This document shows positions 1 to 9,642 of a stretch of 64,000 bases of DNA, piece by piece (positions within the stretch are counted from its first letter, which is position 1; every line of letters starts with the position of its first letter). A program made the translations under genes and the position numbers. A model generated the notes under the pieces. It was not told the origin of the DNA, did not search any database, and worked only from the letters and a program-made list of their open reading frames with translations. Source of the DNA: Sphingomonas dokdonensis (lineage in GTDB: Bacteria; Pseudomonadota; Alphaproteobacteria; Sphingomonadales; Sphingomonadaceae); NCBI RefSeq assembly GCF_002197685.1, contig NZ_NBBI01000003.1, positions 372,001 to 436,000 of the forward strand, written 5' to 3'.

Positions 1-721
1 CGAGCTGGGGCACAGCGCGCCCCCTGGTCATGGGCGACATCGTCCAGGGATCGAGGTCTGAGGGTTGTGGCTCCAGCCGTGCCCAGTCGATCGATCGACC
101 ATCCAGACGCGGGGGTGTTCCGGTCTTCAGGCGACCCATCGGGAGGCGTAGCGCGCGCAGCTGTTGGGCGAGCGGCAATGCGGCAGCCTCACCGACGCGA
201 CCGCCGGGGAGTTGCTCCTCGCCGCGGAATAATTGTCCGCCGAGGAAGGTGCCGGTCGCCAGTACCACGCTGCGTGCCGTGAGAAGGTCACCCGTGGCGA
301 GTTCGATGCCGGTGACGGCATCACCTGAGATCATCAGCGCGACCGCTTCTCCGGCGATGACAGTCACCAGTGGTTCCGCCGCGATCATCGTCTGAATAGC
401 AATAGCGTAGAGGCGGCGGTCCGCCTGGATGCGCGGGCCTTGGACGGCAAGGCCCTTGCTGCGGTTGAGCATGCGATGGTGTATCGCGGCGGCATCGGCG
501 GCGCGGGCCATCAGCCCGTCATATGCATCCACCTCCCGAACAAGGTGACCTTTTCCGAGGCCACCGATCGACGGATTGCACGACATTGCGCCAATCTTGG
601 CCGGGTCATGGCTAATCAGTGCAACGCGCGCGCGGCGTCTGGCAGCTGCGGCAGCCGCCTCAGTACCAGCGTGGCCGCCGCCAACCACGATGACATCGAA
701 TGATTGTTCCACGTGAAACAC
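1..721 (-). CDS. mnmG: MnmG, tRNA U34 carboxymethylaminomethyl enzyme (partial, runs off left edge)
   Basis: MnmG (GidA) is the FAD/NADH-dependent partner of MnmE that modifies U34 of certain tRNAs in the cytoplasm. About 240 N-terminal residues are visible; the family is about 620 long and the rest lies outside the window. Seen: the dinucleotide-binding motif GGGHAGTEA near residue 14, [30 protein letters not shown] and the block [11 protein letters not shown], all characteristic of MnmG. The start is either the GTG at 721, which overlaps the mnmE TAG stop, or the GTG at 712. Both lie inside or at the edge of a parS-like sequence, so coding and segregation signals overlap. Order mnmE-mnmG (usually followed by rsmG, parA, parB) is typical of alphaproteobacterial origin regions. 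Confidence 0.95.
   Translation of the reverse strand, partial: MFHVEQSFDVIVVGGGHAGTEAAAAAARRRARVALISHDPAKIGAMSCNPSIGGLGKGHLVREVDAYDGLMARAADAAAIHHRMLNRSKGLAVQGPRIQADRRLYAIAIQTMIAAEPLVTVIAGEAVALMISGDAVTGIELATGDLLTARSVVLATGTFLGGQLFRGEEQLPGGRVGEAAALPLAQQLRALRLPMGRLKTGTPPRLDGRSIDWARLEPQPSDLDPWTMSPMTRGRAVPQL
705..720. other. parS: parS centromere-like site
   Basis: The 16 bases TGTTCCACGTGAAACA match the ParB-binding consensus TGTTNCACGTGAAACA at every fixed position. The site lies on the first codons of mnmG, at the mnmE-mnmG junction. In many bacteria parS sites cluster near the origin and parAB lies just beyond gidA-gidB, which here would be left of the window. The match is seen; ParB binding is inference. 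Confidence 0.85.
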
Positions 722-1992
722 TACTTTCCGACACAGAAGCGCCCGAACAGTGCATCGAGCATGGCCTCAGTCGCGTCCAGGCCAAGCAAACCGGCCAACG
801 CACGTGAGGCGGTACGTAGCTCTTCGGCGCGCAACAGCAAGTCTGGAGTATCCTTCAGTTTCTGAAGCGCGGTTAGTGCGACCGCGATGGTGTGCCGCTG
901 CGCCTCATTAAACGTCGGGCCATCCGGTTCGCCAAGGACGTGATCGGCACGTCGCTCGATCGCCGACCAAAGGTTGTCGATGGTGCTCAGGTCGTGAATC
1001 GAAGTGGCCAGCGCAGCGTGGCTCGGCGACGAACGGCGGTCGGCCTGTGCATGGACGGGAATGGCGCGGGGGTCGGCGGCGACGCTATCGCTCAGATCGA
1101 GGATGATGTCGGCGGCGGCGACTGCTTCGCGCGCGCGGGCGATGCCGATCTGCTCGATCGGATCGTCGGTCGCGTCGCGCAGCCCGGCGGTGTCGACCAA
1201 AGTGTAGATGCGGCCGCGGCGCACGATGCCGGCTTCCACCCGGTCGCGCGTCGTCCCCGCGATCGGCGACACGATGGCGGCGTCGCGGCCGATCAGCGCA
1301 TTGAGCAGCGATGACTTGCCGGCGTTGGGCGGGCCGACGAGGACGACGCGGATGCCGTCGCGATACCGCTCGACAGCAGGGCGGGCGAGGGTCTGACGTA
1401 GCGCCGTCGCTAGCGCATCGACCTGACGGTCGATCAGCTTGCTGTCGACCGGCGAGACGTCATCCTCGTCGTCGAAGTCGAGGCTCGCCTCGACCAGGGC
1501 GCCGATCTGCGCAAGGTCGGTCATCCATTGCTGGATCATGCGGCTGACTGCGCCATCCGCGCTTTCGATCGCCAGGCGACGCTGCTGCTCCGTTTCGGCC
1601 TCGAGCAGGTCGGCGAGCCCCTGCGCCTGGACCAGGTCGATGCGACCGTTCGAGAGCGCGCGGCGGGTGAACTCGCCCGGCTCTGCCGGTCGCAGACCGG
1701 GTTGCTGCGCGAGTGCCTGTTCAACCGCCGCTACGACCGCGCGGCCGCCGTGCAGGTGCAGTTCGACGAGGTCTTCGCCCGTCGCGGTGTTCGGCGCGGG
1801 GAAGAGGAGGACGAGCACCTGATCCAGCGGCTGCTCGGCCTCGTCGCGCAACGTCCTGACGGCGGCGTGGCGCGGGCGGGGCAAGGATCCAGCGAGCCGG
1901 GTGCCAGCCGCTATGGCCGCCGGCCCGCTGATCCGCAGCACGGCGATCGCCGCGGGGGGGCGGCCGCTGGAAACGGCGAAGATCGTGTCCAT
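721..1992 (-). CDS. mnmE: MnmE, tRNA modification GTPase
   Basis: MnmE (TrmE) is the GTPase that works with MnmG on tRNA U34. The protein is 423 residues, slightly short for the family. Seen: N-terminal [20 protein letters not shown] and [12 protein letters not shown] (folate-binding and helical domain), G1 [10 protein letters not shown]2/G3 IAGTTRD and DTAGLRD, and the C-terminal FCVGK box carrying the catalytic-family cysteine. The usual G4 NKxD is not visible; the equivalent stretch reads HAQAD. The ATG at 1992 is chosen because the homologous N-terminus begins MDTIFAV and it overlaps the TGA of the upstream small gene; the frame stays open to about 2205 but that extension has no similarity to MnmE. 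Confidence 0.95.
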   Translation of the reverse strand: MDTIFAVSSGRPPAAIAVLRISGPAAIAAGTRLAGSLPRPRHAAVRTLRDEAEQPLDQVLVLLFPAPNTATGEDLVELHLHGGRAVVAAVEQALAQQPGLRPAEPGEFTRRALSNGRIDLVQAQGLADLLEAETEQQRRLAIESADGAVSRMIQQWMTDLAQIGALVEASLDFDDEDDVSPVDSKLIDRQVDALATALRQTLARPAVERYRDGIRVVLVGPPNAGKSSLLNALIGRDAAIVSPIAGTTRDRVEAGIVRRGRIYTLVDTAGLRDATDDPIEQIGIARAREAVAAADIILDLSDSVAADPRAIPVHAQADRRSSPSHAALATSIHDLSTIDNLWSAIERRADHVLGEPDGPTFNEAQRHTIAVALTALQKLKDTPDLLLRAEELRTASRALAGLLGLDATEAMLDALFGRFCVGK

Positions 1993-2228
1993 CAACTGCC
2001 CGGCTTGGTCGCCTGGTCGAACATCTGACGCCACATGGCGGTGCTGGCTTCGCCCATCGGCGCCCAGTTCTTGACCATGGACTGGAGCGTGTCGGGGCTG
2101 ATCGTGCTTTGCTCCATCGCCTTTTGCAGCTGCGACACATAGTGATCCTGCAGCGGGGATAGATCCGGCAGGCCCATGAAGCGGCGGGCCTCCTCGGGTG
2201 AACAATCGATTTCAATGCTGATCTTCAT
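1992..2228 (-). CDS. Small conserved DUF6489-like protein
   Basis: A 78-residue acidic protein beginning MKISIEIDCSPEEARRF and containing a GLPDLSPLQDHYV stretch. It resembles the small proteins found just upstream of mnmE in sphingomonads (DUF6489 in my recollection); function unknown. Its TGA overlaps the mnmE ATG (TGATG), so the two are translationally coupled and probably cotranscribed. No signal peptide or membrane segment is seen. Confidence 0.75.
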   Translation of the reverse strand: MKISIEIDCSPEEARRFMGLPDLSPLQDHYVSQLQKAMEQSTISPDTLQSMVKNWAPMGEASTAMWRQMFDQATKPGS

Positions 2229-2351
2229 GCGCCAAGCTCCCTTGAGCAGTGCGGTGGAGGACGATAGCGTCGCCCGTACCCCTTTATGCCCGCGATGCCG
2301 CGTCGCTCCAAGCTGCGTGGTGGGGGCTCATCAATCGAGAGGATTAGACGC

Positions 2352-3053
2352 ATGGGTGAGATGATCGACGTTGCCGCGCTGAACGACGAGGGCAGCTTCA
2401 AGGCCTATCGCGCCGATCCGAGCGGCACACCGACGGCGGCGATCATCGTCATCCAGGAGGTGTTCGGCGTGAACCCGGGCATTCGGCAGAAGTGCGATCG
2501 ACTGGCCGAGCAGGGCTATCTCGCGATCGCGCCGGATCTGTTCTGGCGGATCGAGCCGGGTGTCGAGCTGAACCCCGATGTGCCTGAGGAGCTGCAACGC
2601 GGGCTCAACCTCTTCGGGAAGTTCGATCAGGACGCGGGCATTCGCGACATCGAGGCGACGATCCATGCAACGCGGAAGCTGCTTGGCGGCACCGGCAAGG
2701 TGGGTGCCGTCGGCTATTGTCTCGGCGGGCGGCTGGCGTTCATGACGGCGTGCCGGACCGACATCGACGCGGCGGTTGGGTATTATGGGGTCGGGATCGA
2801 CGGCTTGCTGGGCGAAAAGCACGCCATCGCCAACCCGGTCATGCTGCACATCGCCGGGGAGGACGGGTTTGTCGACAAGGCGACGCAGCAGAAGATGCAC
2901 GAGGGGCTAGACGACCACCCTAAGGTCACGCTGTACGATTATGCCGGCGAGGATCACGGCTTCGCGACCGAGATGGGTGACCGCCGCTCGGAGCAGGCGG
3001 CTCAGCTCGCCGATGAGCGGACGGCGGCGTTCTTCCGCGAGCATCTGGCCTGA
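2352..3053 (+). CDS. Dienelactone hydrolase family protein
   Basis: A 233-residue alpha/beta hydrolase of the dienelactone hydrolase type, cytoplasmic. The catalytic residues fall at the same numbers as in classical DLH: Glu36 (in QEVFG), Cys123 (in GYCLGG), Asp171 (in GEDGF) and His202 (in EDHGF). Start ATG 2352 is preceded by GAGAGG with suitable spacing; the frame is open further upstream without homology. No aromatic catabolic genes flank it, so its true substrate is unknown; many such paralogues act on other lactones or esters. It diverges from the mnmE operon. Confidence 0.9.
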   Translation: MGEMIDVAALNDEGSFKAYRADPSGTPTAAIIVIQEVFGVNPGIRQKCDRLAEQGYLAIAPDLFWRIEPGVELNPDVPEELQRGLNLFGKFDQDAGIRDIEATIHATRKLLGGTGKVGAVGYCLGGRLAFMTACRTDIDAAVGYYGVGIDGLLGEKHAIANPVMLHIAGEDGFVDKATQQKMHEGLDDHPKVTLYDYAGEDHGFATEMGDRRSEQAAQLADERTAAFFREHLA

Positions 3054-3101
3054 TGAATGGGTGGGCCGATCCTGAGGAGGGTCGGCCCACCATGAATTGG
3101 G

Positions 3102-3845
3102 TCAGGCGGGCTTCGCCTCGTTGACCAGATCGAGCACCTGCGCCGCTAGCGGCTTGGGGCAGATCAGCAGATCGGGGAGGTAAACGTCCTCCTGATTGTA
3201 GACGAGCGGGCTGCCGTCGATCCGCGAACAGTGCAGCCCGTGCGCCAGCGCAACGGCGACCGGCGCGGCGGAATCCCACTCATACTGACCGCCCGAGTGG
3301 AGGTAGATGTCGGCCTCGCCGCGCACCACGGCCATCGCCTTTGCGCCGGCCGAGCCCATCGGGACGAGCGTGGCGCCGAGCCGCTCCGCCACCATCACCG
3401 CCTCTGTGGCCGGCCGCGTGCGGCTGACGAGCATGCGCAAGGGATCGGCGGGGGCGGGAACCGGCTGCGGCCGATCGGAGCGTAGCACCAGACCGGCGCC
3501 CGGCAGTGCCACCGCGCCGACTGTGGCGACGCCGTTGATCGCCAGGCCGACATGGACCGCCCAATCCTGTCGCGACTCGCCATATTCGCGGGTGCCGTCG
3601 ACCGGATCGACGATCCAGACGCGTGACTTGCCCAAGCGATCACCGTCGCACTTCATCTCTTCGGACAGCAGGCCATCGTCGGGACGGGCCGCGTGAATGG
3701 CGTGGACGAGGAACTGGTTGGCGGTCTGGTCGCCCGCCTTTCCCAGTGCCTGGGGCGAGAAGACGCCGGACGCGCGCACTTCAAGAAGGATGCGCCCCGC
3801 CGTCTCGGCGAGATGGGCGGCGAGCTCGGCATCGGACATGCTCAT
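3102..3845 (-). CDS. cysQ: CysQ-like 3'(2'),5'-bisphosphate nucleotidase
   Basis: Inositol-monophosphatase-fold enzyme, 247 residues, expected to hydrolyse PAP (and PAPS) formed during sulfate assimilation. Seen: the metal-binding signature DPVDGTREY, the upstream acidic SEE motif, and the C-terminal [10 protein letters not shown] motif of the superfamily. Its ATG overlaps the stop of cysNC by 4 bases (ATGA), so it is the last gene of a cysD-cysNC-cysQ run. That context favours CysQ over inositol monophosphatase. Confidence 0.9.
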   Translation of the reverse strand: MSMSDAELAAHLAETAGRILLEVRASGVFSPQALGKAGDQTANQFLVHAIHAARPDDGLLSEEMKCDGDRLGKSRVWIVDPVDGTREYGESRQDWAVHVGLAINGVATVGAVALPGAGLVLRSDRPQPVPAPADPLRMLVSRTRPATEAVMVAERLGATLVPMGSAGAKAMAVVRGEADIYLHSGGQYEWDSAAPVAVALAHGLHCSRIDGSPLVYNQEDVYLPDLLICPKPLAAQVLDLVNEAKPA

Positions 3846-5758
3846 GGAATGATCCTCTTGATGATCAGCTCGGCCGCCTCGTCGGGCGTAATCGTCGTGG
3901 TGTCGATACGGATCTCGGGATCCTCGGGCGGTTCATAGGGGCTGTCGATGCCGGTGAAGTTGGCGAGCTGCCCCGAGCGAGCCTTGGCGTAGAGGCCCTT
4001 TACGTCGCGGCGCTCCGCCTCCGCGAGCGGCGTGTCGATGTGCACCTCGATAAACTCTCCCGGCTGCATCATCTGACGCACCATGTCGCGCTCGGCGCGG
4101 AAGGGCGAGATGAAGGCGGTGATGACGATCAGGCCGGCGTCGGTCATCAACCGCGCGACCTCACCGACGCGGCGGATGTTCTCCACGCGATCGGCATCGG
4201 TGAAGCCGAGATCCTTATTGAGGCCGTGACGCACATTGTCGCCGTCGAGGAGGAAGGTGTGGCGGTTCATGCGCACCAGCTTCTTTTCGACGATATTGGC
4301 GATCGTCGACTTGCCGGCGCCGGACAGGCCGGTGAACCAGAGCACGACTGGCTTCTGGTTCTTGAGCGCGGCAAGCGTGTCGCGGCTGATGTCGGTCGGC
4401 TGCCAGTGGATGTTCTGCGAGCGACGCAGGCTGAAATGCAGCATGCCGGCAGCGACGGTGGCGTTGGTCAGCTTGTCGACCAGGATGAAGCCGCCGAGCT
4501 GATGATTGTCGGCATAAGGCTCGAACACGAGCGGCTTGTCGGTGGAGAGGTTCGCGACGCCGATCGCGTTCAGATCGAGTGTCTTGGCCGCGAGCTGCTC
4601 CAGGGTGTTGACGTTGACCTGGTATTTTGGCGCCTGGATCGTCGCGGTCGCGGTCTGCGTGCCGAGCTTCAGCCAGTAGGAGCGGCCGGGCAGCATCTCT
4701 TCCTCCGCCATCCAGACGAGGGTCGCCTCGAACTGGTCGGCGACCTGCGGCGGCGCGCTTGCGGCGGCTATCACGTCGCCGCGCGAGCAATCCACCTCGT
4801 CGGCGAGGGTGAGGGTGACGGATTGGCCAGCGACGGCCTCGTCAAGATCGCCATCCAGCGTGACGATCCGCGCAATCATGGAGGTCTTGCCCGAGGGAAG
4901 GATGCGGACGGGATCGCCCGGCTTGATCGTGCCGGTGGCGACCAGACCGGCAAACCCGCGGAAGTCGAGATTGGGACGGTTCACCCATTGCACCGGCAGG
5001 CGGAACGGCTTGGCCTGATCTGCCTCCGCGTCGATCTCGACCGTTTCGAGGTGCTGGACCAAAGATGGGCCGGTGTACCACGGCGTGTTGGGAGAGGGCG
5101 CCGTGATGTTGTCGCCCCTGAACCCGGAGATCGGCAGGGCGGTGAAGCTGGTGATCCCGATCGAGTTAGCGAAGCCGCGGTAATCGGCGACGATCTCGTC
5201 GAAGCGCGCCTGATCGTAGCCGACGAGGTCCATCTTGTTCACGGCGAGCACGATGTTCCGGATGCCGATCAGGTGCGCGAGATAGGAGTGCCGGCGGGTC
5301 TGGGTGAGCACACCCTTGCGCGCGTCGATCAGGATGACGGCGAGGTCGGCGGTTGATGCGCCCGTTACCATGTTGCGAGTATATTGTTCGTGGCCGGGCG
5401 TGTCGGCGACGATGAACTTGCGCTTCTCGGTCGCGAAAAAGCGGTAGGCGACGTCGATGGTGATGCCCTGTTCGCGCTCGGCGGCGAGACCGTCGACGAG
5501 CAGCGCGAAGTCGATCTCCTGTCCCTGTGTGCCGACCTTCTTCGAATCGGATTCCAGCGCGGCGAGCTGATCCTCGAAGATCATCTTCGAATCGTAGAGG
5601 AGGCGGCCGATCAGCGTGGACTTGCCGTCGTCGACGCTGCCGCAGGTGAGGAAGCGGAGCAGCGACTTGTGCTGGTGACGATCGAGATAGGCATCGATGT
5701 CCTCAGCGATGAGGGTGTCGACCTGGTAGGCGGATTGTTGCTCGGGTGCGTTGGACAT
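3842..5758 (-). CDS. cysNC: CysN/CysC bifunctional sulfate adenylyltransferase subunit 1 / APS kinase
   Basis: A 638-residue fusion. The N-terminal two thirds is the CysN GTPase that drives ATP sulfurylase: G1 GSVDDGKST near residue 40, [20 protein letters not shown], followed by EF-Tu-like beta-barrel domains. The last about 160 residues are APS kinase: P-loop GLSGAGKS near residue 477 and [15 protein letters not shown]. Together they turn sulfate into APS and then PAPS. ATG 5758 is preferred over a TTG one codon upstream; GGAG lies 7 bases before it. It follows cysD with about 160 bases between, and overlaps cysQ downstream. Confidence 0.96.
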   Translation of the reverse strand: MSNAPEQQSAYQVDTLIAEDIDAYLDRHQHKSLLRFLTCGSVDDGKSTLIGRLLYDSKMIFEDQLAALESDSKKVGTQGQEIDFALLVDGLAAEREQGITIDVAYRFFATEKRKFIVADTPGHEQYTRNMVTGASTADLAVILIDARKGVLTQTRRHSYLAHLIGIRNIVLAVNKMDLVGYDQARFDEIVADYRGFANSIGITSFTALPISGFRGDNITAPSPNTPWYTGPSLVQHLETVEIDAEADQAKPFRLPVQWVNRPNLDFRGFAGLVATGTIKPGDPVRILPSGKTSMIARIVTLDGDLDEAVAGQSVTLTLADEVDCSRGDVIAAASAPPQVADQFEATLVWMAEEEMLPGRSYWLKLGTQTATATIQAPKYQVNVNTLEQLAAKTLDLNAIGVANLSTDKPLVFEPYADNHQLGGFILVDKLTNATVAAGMLHFSLRRSQNIHWQPTDISRDTLAALKNQKPVVLWFTGLSGAGKSTIANIVEKKLVRMNRHTFLLDGDNVRHGLNKDLGFTDADRVENIRRVGEVARLMTDAGLIVITAFISPFRAERDMVRQMMQPGEFIEVHIDTPLAEAERRDVKGLYAKARSGQLANFTGIDSPYEPPEDPEIRIDTTTITPDEAAELIIKRIIP

Positions 5759-5772
5759 CAAAGTGCTCCGTC

Positions 5773-5856
5773 ATGCTGAACTTGGTTCAGCATCCATCGC
5801 GCCACCAGCGGTGACAGGGCGTGTCGAGAGATGGACCCTGAAACGAGTTCAGGGTG
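5773..5856. repeat. Pair of short palindromes between cysD and cysNC
   Basis: Two palindromes sit in the gap: TGCTGAAC..GTTCAGCA (5774-5792) and ACCCTGAA..TTCAGGGT (5836-5856). They share the CTGAA/TTCAG core and resemble the dispersed intergenic palindromes of sphingomonads. Neither is followed by a T-run in the operon direction, so they are more likely repeats or RNA stem-loops than strong terminators. Confidence 0.6.
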
Positions 5857-5921
5857 ACGACTGGATGTGAGGCCATAGCGCGCACTCGGCGCGCCAGGCT
5901 GCAAAGGAGCATGTTGCAGCA

Positions 5922-6830
5922 TCAGAAATACCCCTCCTGCTTCTTCTTCTCCATGCTGGCGGCGCCGGCATCCTTGTCGATCGCGCGGCCCTGGCGTTCG
6001 CTGGTGGTGGTGAGCAGCATTTCCTGAATCACCTCGGACAAGGTGCTTGCCTCGCTCTCGACGGCGCCGGTGAGCGGATAGCAGCCAAGCGTGCGGAAGC
6101 GGATCGAGCGTTCGACCGGCACTTCGCCGTCGTTCAACGGAAAGCGCTCGTCATCGACCATCAGGAGCAGGCCGTCGCGCTCGACGGTGGGGCGCTTCGC
6201 GGAGAAATAGAGCGGGACGATGGGGATGTCGTTCAGCTGGATATATTGCCAGATGTCGAGCTCGGTCCAGTTCGAGATCGGGAAGACGCGGATGCTTTCG
6301 CCCTTGGCCTTGCGCGCATTGTAGAGGTTCCACAGCTCGGGCCGCTGGTTCTTGGGATCCCAACGGTGGTTGGCAGAGCGGAAGGAGAAGACCCGCTCCT
6401 TGGCGCGGCTTTTTTCCTCGTCGCGGCGCGCGCCGCCGAAGGCGACGTCGAAGCCGTATTTGTCGAGCGCCTGCTTCAGCCCCTCGGTCTTCCACATATC
6501 GGTATGCAGCGGGCCGTGATCGAACGGGTTGATGCCGCGCGCCTCGGCGTCCGGATTCTTGTGCACGAGAAGCTCCATGCCGCTTTCGTGCGCCATGCGA
6601 TCGCGCATCTCGTACATCGCCTTGAACTTCCAGGTCGTGTCGACGTGGAGGAGTGGGAAGGGGGGCGGTGCCGGATAGAAGGCCTTGCGCGCGAGATGCA
6701 GCATCACGGCCGAATCCTTGCCGACCGAATAGAGCATCACGGGGCGTTCACTCTCCGCAACAACCTCGCGCATGATGTGGATCGATTCCGCTTCGAGCCG
6801 TTCAAGGTGCGTGAGCGTGCGGGCGGCCAT
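5922..6830 (-). CDS. cysD: CysD, sulfate adenylyltransferase subunit 2
   Basis: The catalytic subunit of ATP sulfurylase, 302 residues, of the PAPS-reductase-like superfamily. Seen: the PP-loop [13 protein letters not shown] near residue 36, [10 protein letters not shown], and [16 protein letters not shown], then [11 protein letters not shown] and the terminal KKKQEGYF that is typical of CysD. Works with CysN downstream in the same orientation. No cysH or sulfite reductase genes are nearby. Confidence 0.96.
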   Translation of the reverse strand: MAARTLTHLERLEAESIHIMREVVAESERPVMLYSVGKDSAVMLHLARKAFYPAPPPFPLLHVDTTWKFKAMYEMRDRMAHESGMELLVHKNPDAEARGINPFDHGPLHTDMWKTEGLKQALDKYGFDVAFGGARRDEEKSRAKERVFSFRSANHRWDPKNQRPELWNLYNARKAKGESIRVFPISNWTELDIWQYIQLNDIPIVPLYFSAKRPTVERDGLLLMVDDERFPLNDGEVPVERSIRFRTLGCYPLTGAVESEASTLSEVIQEMLLTTTSERQGRAIDKDAGAASMEKKKQEGYF

Positions 6831-6861
6831 TGTCGAAATTCCCGATTGTTTGCGCCGAGCA

Positions 6862-6901
6862 TGTCACTCCTAGCGTGACACGGCGCCTCCCAAATGGGAG
6901 G
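6862..6901. promoter_or_regulatory. Inverted repeats in the cysD / LuxR-regulator divergent region
   Basis: Two dyads occupy the 78-base divergent gap. TGTCACTCCTAGCGTGACA (6862-6880) is an operator-like 19-bp dyad with perfect 6-base arms. CCTCCCAAATGGGAGG (6886-6901) includes the purine-rich ribosome-binding region of the downstream LuxR-type gene, so a hairpin could hide it. Function is inferred from position only. Confidence 0.5.
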
Positions 6902-6908
6902 GTAGGGG

Positions 6909-7865
6909 ATGGCGCTAACGCGGGCGGACGAGACGGACCTGCTGTTGCCGCTCCACGAGGGGCTGCACGAGGCGCAGCCGTGGGCCACCTTTCTTGGCCG
7001 GCTACGCCAGCGGGTGCGTGCCGACGCGGTAGAGCTGGTGATCGCGCCGGACGGACAGGCGGCTGAGCGGCGGATTGCGGTGCCGCCCGGCGCAGCGGTG
7101 GCGGACGATCGTATGTGGCGCGCCGGATTGCGGCCCGGGCGCGCCTATTCGGTGGAGCATGGGCCAGGTTTCGGCCAAGTGGTGCGGGTTGACGAGCCGG
7201 GCGGTGCGGCCGCGTGGCTGGCGATCCGACGTGCGACGCGGGACTTTTCCGCTGCCGATGCGGCGTTGCTTGCCCGGCTGGCGCCGCACCTTGCGATTGC
7301 GCTGCGGACGCGCGTGGCGCTGGATCAGGCGGGTATGGATGCAGAGCTTTCTGAAGCGGCGCTGCGCCGGGCTGGTGTCGGCTGGGTTGGCGTTGACGCG
7401 GACGGGCGCGTGCTCGCGCTTTCCGACGGTGCGGCCGAGGTGCTGGGGGCGCGATGGGCCGGAGTGGGGCTGGGTGGCGGTGACGTTGCCGCGGCGCTGG
7501 ACGGGGCAACTGCGCGCCTGGTGCGGGTGCGTGATCCGGGGGCGTGGATGCTGCTGGTGTCGCTCTCCGTCACGCCGCTTGCCACGCCGGCGGTGGCGCT
7601 GATCGGCCTGATCCTTGTGCCGCGTACGGGCGACGAGGCGGGGCGCGTGGCGGTGTTGGGGGATCTGTTCGGCCTGCCGCCGAGCGAAGCGCGTTTGGCG
7701 GCGGCGCTGGCAGCTGGCGCGAGCCTGACGGAGGCGGCCGGGCAGCTGGGTCTTACGATCGAGACGGCGCGCAATTACTCCAAGCGCGTGTTCGCCAAGA
7801 TGCGCGCGCGGGGGCAGCCCGATGTGGTGCGGCTGATCGGTGCCAGCCTGGCGCGCCTCGTCTGA
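6909..7865 (+). CDS. LuxR-type HTH transcriptional regulator
   Basis: A 318-residue protein with a C-terminal LuxR/GerE-like helix-turn-helix: LPPSEARLAAALAAG, then LTEAAGQLGLTIETARNY and SKRVFAKM. The N-terminal 240 residues are a GAF/PAS-like sensory region by length and composition but show no motif that I can name. ATG 6909 follows a GGGAGGGTAGGGG stretch. It is divergent from cysD, so control of sulfate assimilation is possible, but nothing shows that directly. Confidence 0.8.
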   Translation: MALTRADETDLLLPLHEGLHEAQPWATFLGRLRQRVRADAVELVIAPDGQAAERRIAVPPGAAVADDRMWRAGLRPGRAYSVEHGPGFGQVVRVDEPGGAAAWLAIRRATRDFSAADAALLARLAPHLAIALRTRVALDQAGMDAELSEAALRRAGVGWVGVDADGRVLALSDGAAEVLGARWAGVGLGGGDVAAALDGATARLVRVRDPGAWMLLVSLSVTPLATPAVALIGLILVPRTGDEAGRVAVLGDLFGLPPSEARLAAALAAGASLTEAAGQLGLTIETARNYSKRVFAKMRARGQPDVVRLIGASLARLV

Positions 7866-7874
7866 GCGTGGTGG

Positions 7875-8537
7875 TCAGGCGGCGAGCGGGAAGCGGAGCA
7901 GGCGGTTTTCGACCGGGACCAGCGCGTCTGCCTGCTTGCCCACCGCACGGACGATTTCCGGATGCGTCGCGTCAAGCCCGCCGGTCAGCGAGCCGAAGGC
8001 GGGGAGGATCAGTTTCGAGCCGGTCGCGACAAAGCAGCGGCGCGAGATCAGCTTGCCGCGCACGCGCACGCGCAGCTTGGGATGATAGTGACCGGACAAT
8101 TCGGGGCGCGGCTCGTCGGCGTGCGCGGCGTGACGGAGCATCAGGCCATCGACCAGCGCCTCGTCCACCACATCGCCGCCGCAGCGATCGACGCCATGCG
8201 GATCGTGGTTGCCGGTGATCCAGGTCCAGCGTGTGCCGGCGGTCAGCGCGCGCAGCATGTCCTGCGCGGCGGCGGGCAGGCGATCGCAGCCCTGCGTGTC
8301 ATGAAAGCTGTCGCCCAGGCACCAGACCTCGCGCACGGCCAGCTTGCGCACCAGCGCGGTGAGATCGCTCAGCGTGGCAAGCGAATCGTACGGCGGCAGC
8401 ATCTGGCCGCTGCGCGCGAACCAGCTTGCTTTCTCCAGATGCAGGTCGGCGACGAGCAGCGCGTCGCGCGCGGGCCAATGGATCGCGCCCTCGCCAAGAG
8501 GCGTCAGCATCTGGCCGCCGAACGAAAGGGGAACCAT
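7875..8537 (-). CDS. pdeM: PdeM-like ligase-associated metallophosphoesterase
   Basis: A 220-residue calcineurin-like phosphoesterase. Seen: metal motifs VADLHLEK, LGDSFHD, GNHDPH and SGHYHPK in the canonical order, and length and sequence of the ligase-associated DNA damage response endonuclease PdeM. In other genomes it is encoded beside an Lhr-type helicase and an ATP-dependent DNA ligase; neither is visible here. ATG 8537 (MVPLSFGG) is chosen because the upstream extension to 8645 lacks similarity. Confidence 0.8.
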   Translation of the reverse strand: MVPLSFGGQMLTPLGEGAIHWPARDALLVADLHLEKASWFARSGQMLPPYDSLATLSDLTALVRKLAVREVWCLGDSFHDTQGCDRLPAAAQDMLRALTAGTRWTWITGNHDPHGVDRCGGDVVDEALVDGLMLRHAAHADEPRPELSGHYHPKLRVRVRGKLISRRCFVATGSKLILPAFGSLTGGLDATHPEIVRAVGKQADALVPVENRLLRFPLAA

Positions 8538-8702
8538 GATCGCGCCATGCCCTGTTAGCGGCGGCGAATCAACTATTTGCGATGGATAACGGCCGGTGTG
8601 GCGGGTGCTGCGAGGTGAGGCACTTGCCCCCTTGTGGTGATCCATTCGGCCCCACCTCGCTGGCGCGCCGTGGGGCGCGCCCTCTCCAACCCGGTTGCGG
8701 CG

Positions 8703-9575
8703 TTAGAAGGTGTAGCCGAGGCCGATGACGCCCAGCCACTGGTTGCGCGAGCCGGCGATGCTGACGGTGGGGCTGGCGGCGACATCGTTGATCAGCTTGC
8801 GATAGGTGCCACCGCCGATGATCTTGAAACCTTTCAGCAGGTTGCCGGTCAACGAATAGGTGCCGATCGCGCCCACGGTCCAGCTTTTCCAGCCACCGCG
8901 GCCACGGAAGGCGGGGAGGCCCGACACCGCCGCCTGCGCCGGGGTGATGTCGAAATAGGTGCGGACATATTTGTCCTCGATCCGCTCGGCCGAGCCGAAC
9001 AGGCCGACCGCCGCCTTGGTCGACAGCGGTGTAAAATAGTTGATCGCCGGCTGCCAGATGCCGCTGCGATGCACGCCGGCGACGTCGTGGCGGTAGCTGA
9101 CCGAGACCGACAGCTTGTCATAGGGGCTGGTGACGACGCCGGTCTTGCCGATGCCGACGAAGCCGCCGAGCTCGATCGCGGTGCCGAGTTCACCCAGCGC
9201 GCGGACGCGGGGATCGTCGATGCTCGAGCGACTGCTGCGCATGAAGTTGACGACGCCGATCGGGCCGGCCTGGAAGTCCCAGTCCTGACCCTGCCGGGTG
9301 GGAATGAGATCGGCGTTGGCGCGGTTGCCGAGCACCTGGAAGTTGATGCCGCTGACCGAGCCGATCACGCCGGGGACGGGCGCCCAGCGATAATCGTCCG
9401 AGCCTTCGTAATCGGGAAGGTAGCCGGCGCCGAGGCCGACGGTGATCGAATCGCCGCCAAGCTCCTGCGCGAGCGCCTCGGCGCTGGTGTCGGCTGCGGG
9501 CGCGGTCTGCGCGACGGCGATCGCCGGGGTGAGAAAGGTGACGGCGGCGAGGCCGAGAATATATCTGCTGATCAC
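8703..9575 (-). CDS. MipA/OmpV family outer membrane protein
   Basis: About 290 residues with an N-terminal signal peptide (ISRYILGLAAVTFLTPAIAVAQ), then the family block GLGAGYLPDYEGSDDYRW and a C-terminal aromatic residue (GLGYTF) as in beta-barrel proteins. MipA/OmpV proteins are outer membrane barrels; MipA was described as a scaffold for murein synthesis and hydrolysis, but most members are uncharacterised. The GTG at 9575 gives a proper signal peptide; an upstream TTG at 9611 would add 12 unlikely residues. Confidence 0.88.
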   Translation of the reverse strand: MISRYILGLAAVTFLTPAIAVAQTAPAADTSAEALAQELGGDSITVGLGAGYLPDYEGSDDYRWAPVPGVIGSVSGINFQVLGNRANADLIPTRQGQDWDFQAGPIGVVNFMRSSRSSIDDPRVRALGELGTAIELGGFVGIGKTGVVTSPYDKLSVSVSYRHDVAGVHRSGIWQPAINYFTPLSTKAAVGLFGSAERIEDKYVRTYFDITPAQAAVSGLPAFRGRGGWKSWTVGAIGTYSLTGNLLKGFKIIGGGTYRKLINDVAASPTVSIAGSRNQWLGVIGLGYTF

Positions 9576-9642
9576 GTTGCGGTGCGTTCCTGTTGGTTCG
9601 CTCCCCAACAAGGCTGCAGCTATTTAGCTCCCGCAATAGGGC

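Noticed and set aside
3623..5356. 577-codon plus-strand frame
   Set aside because: It lies antisense to cysNC and cysQ, both unmistakable. Composition is that of a shadow frame in high-GC DNA.
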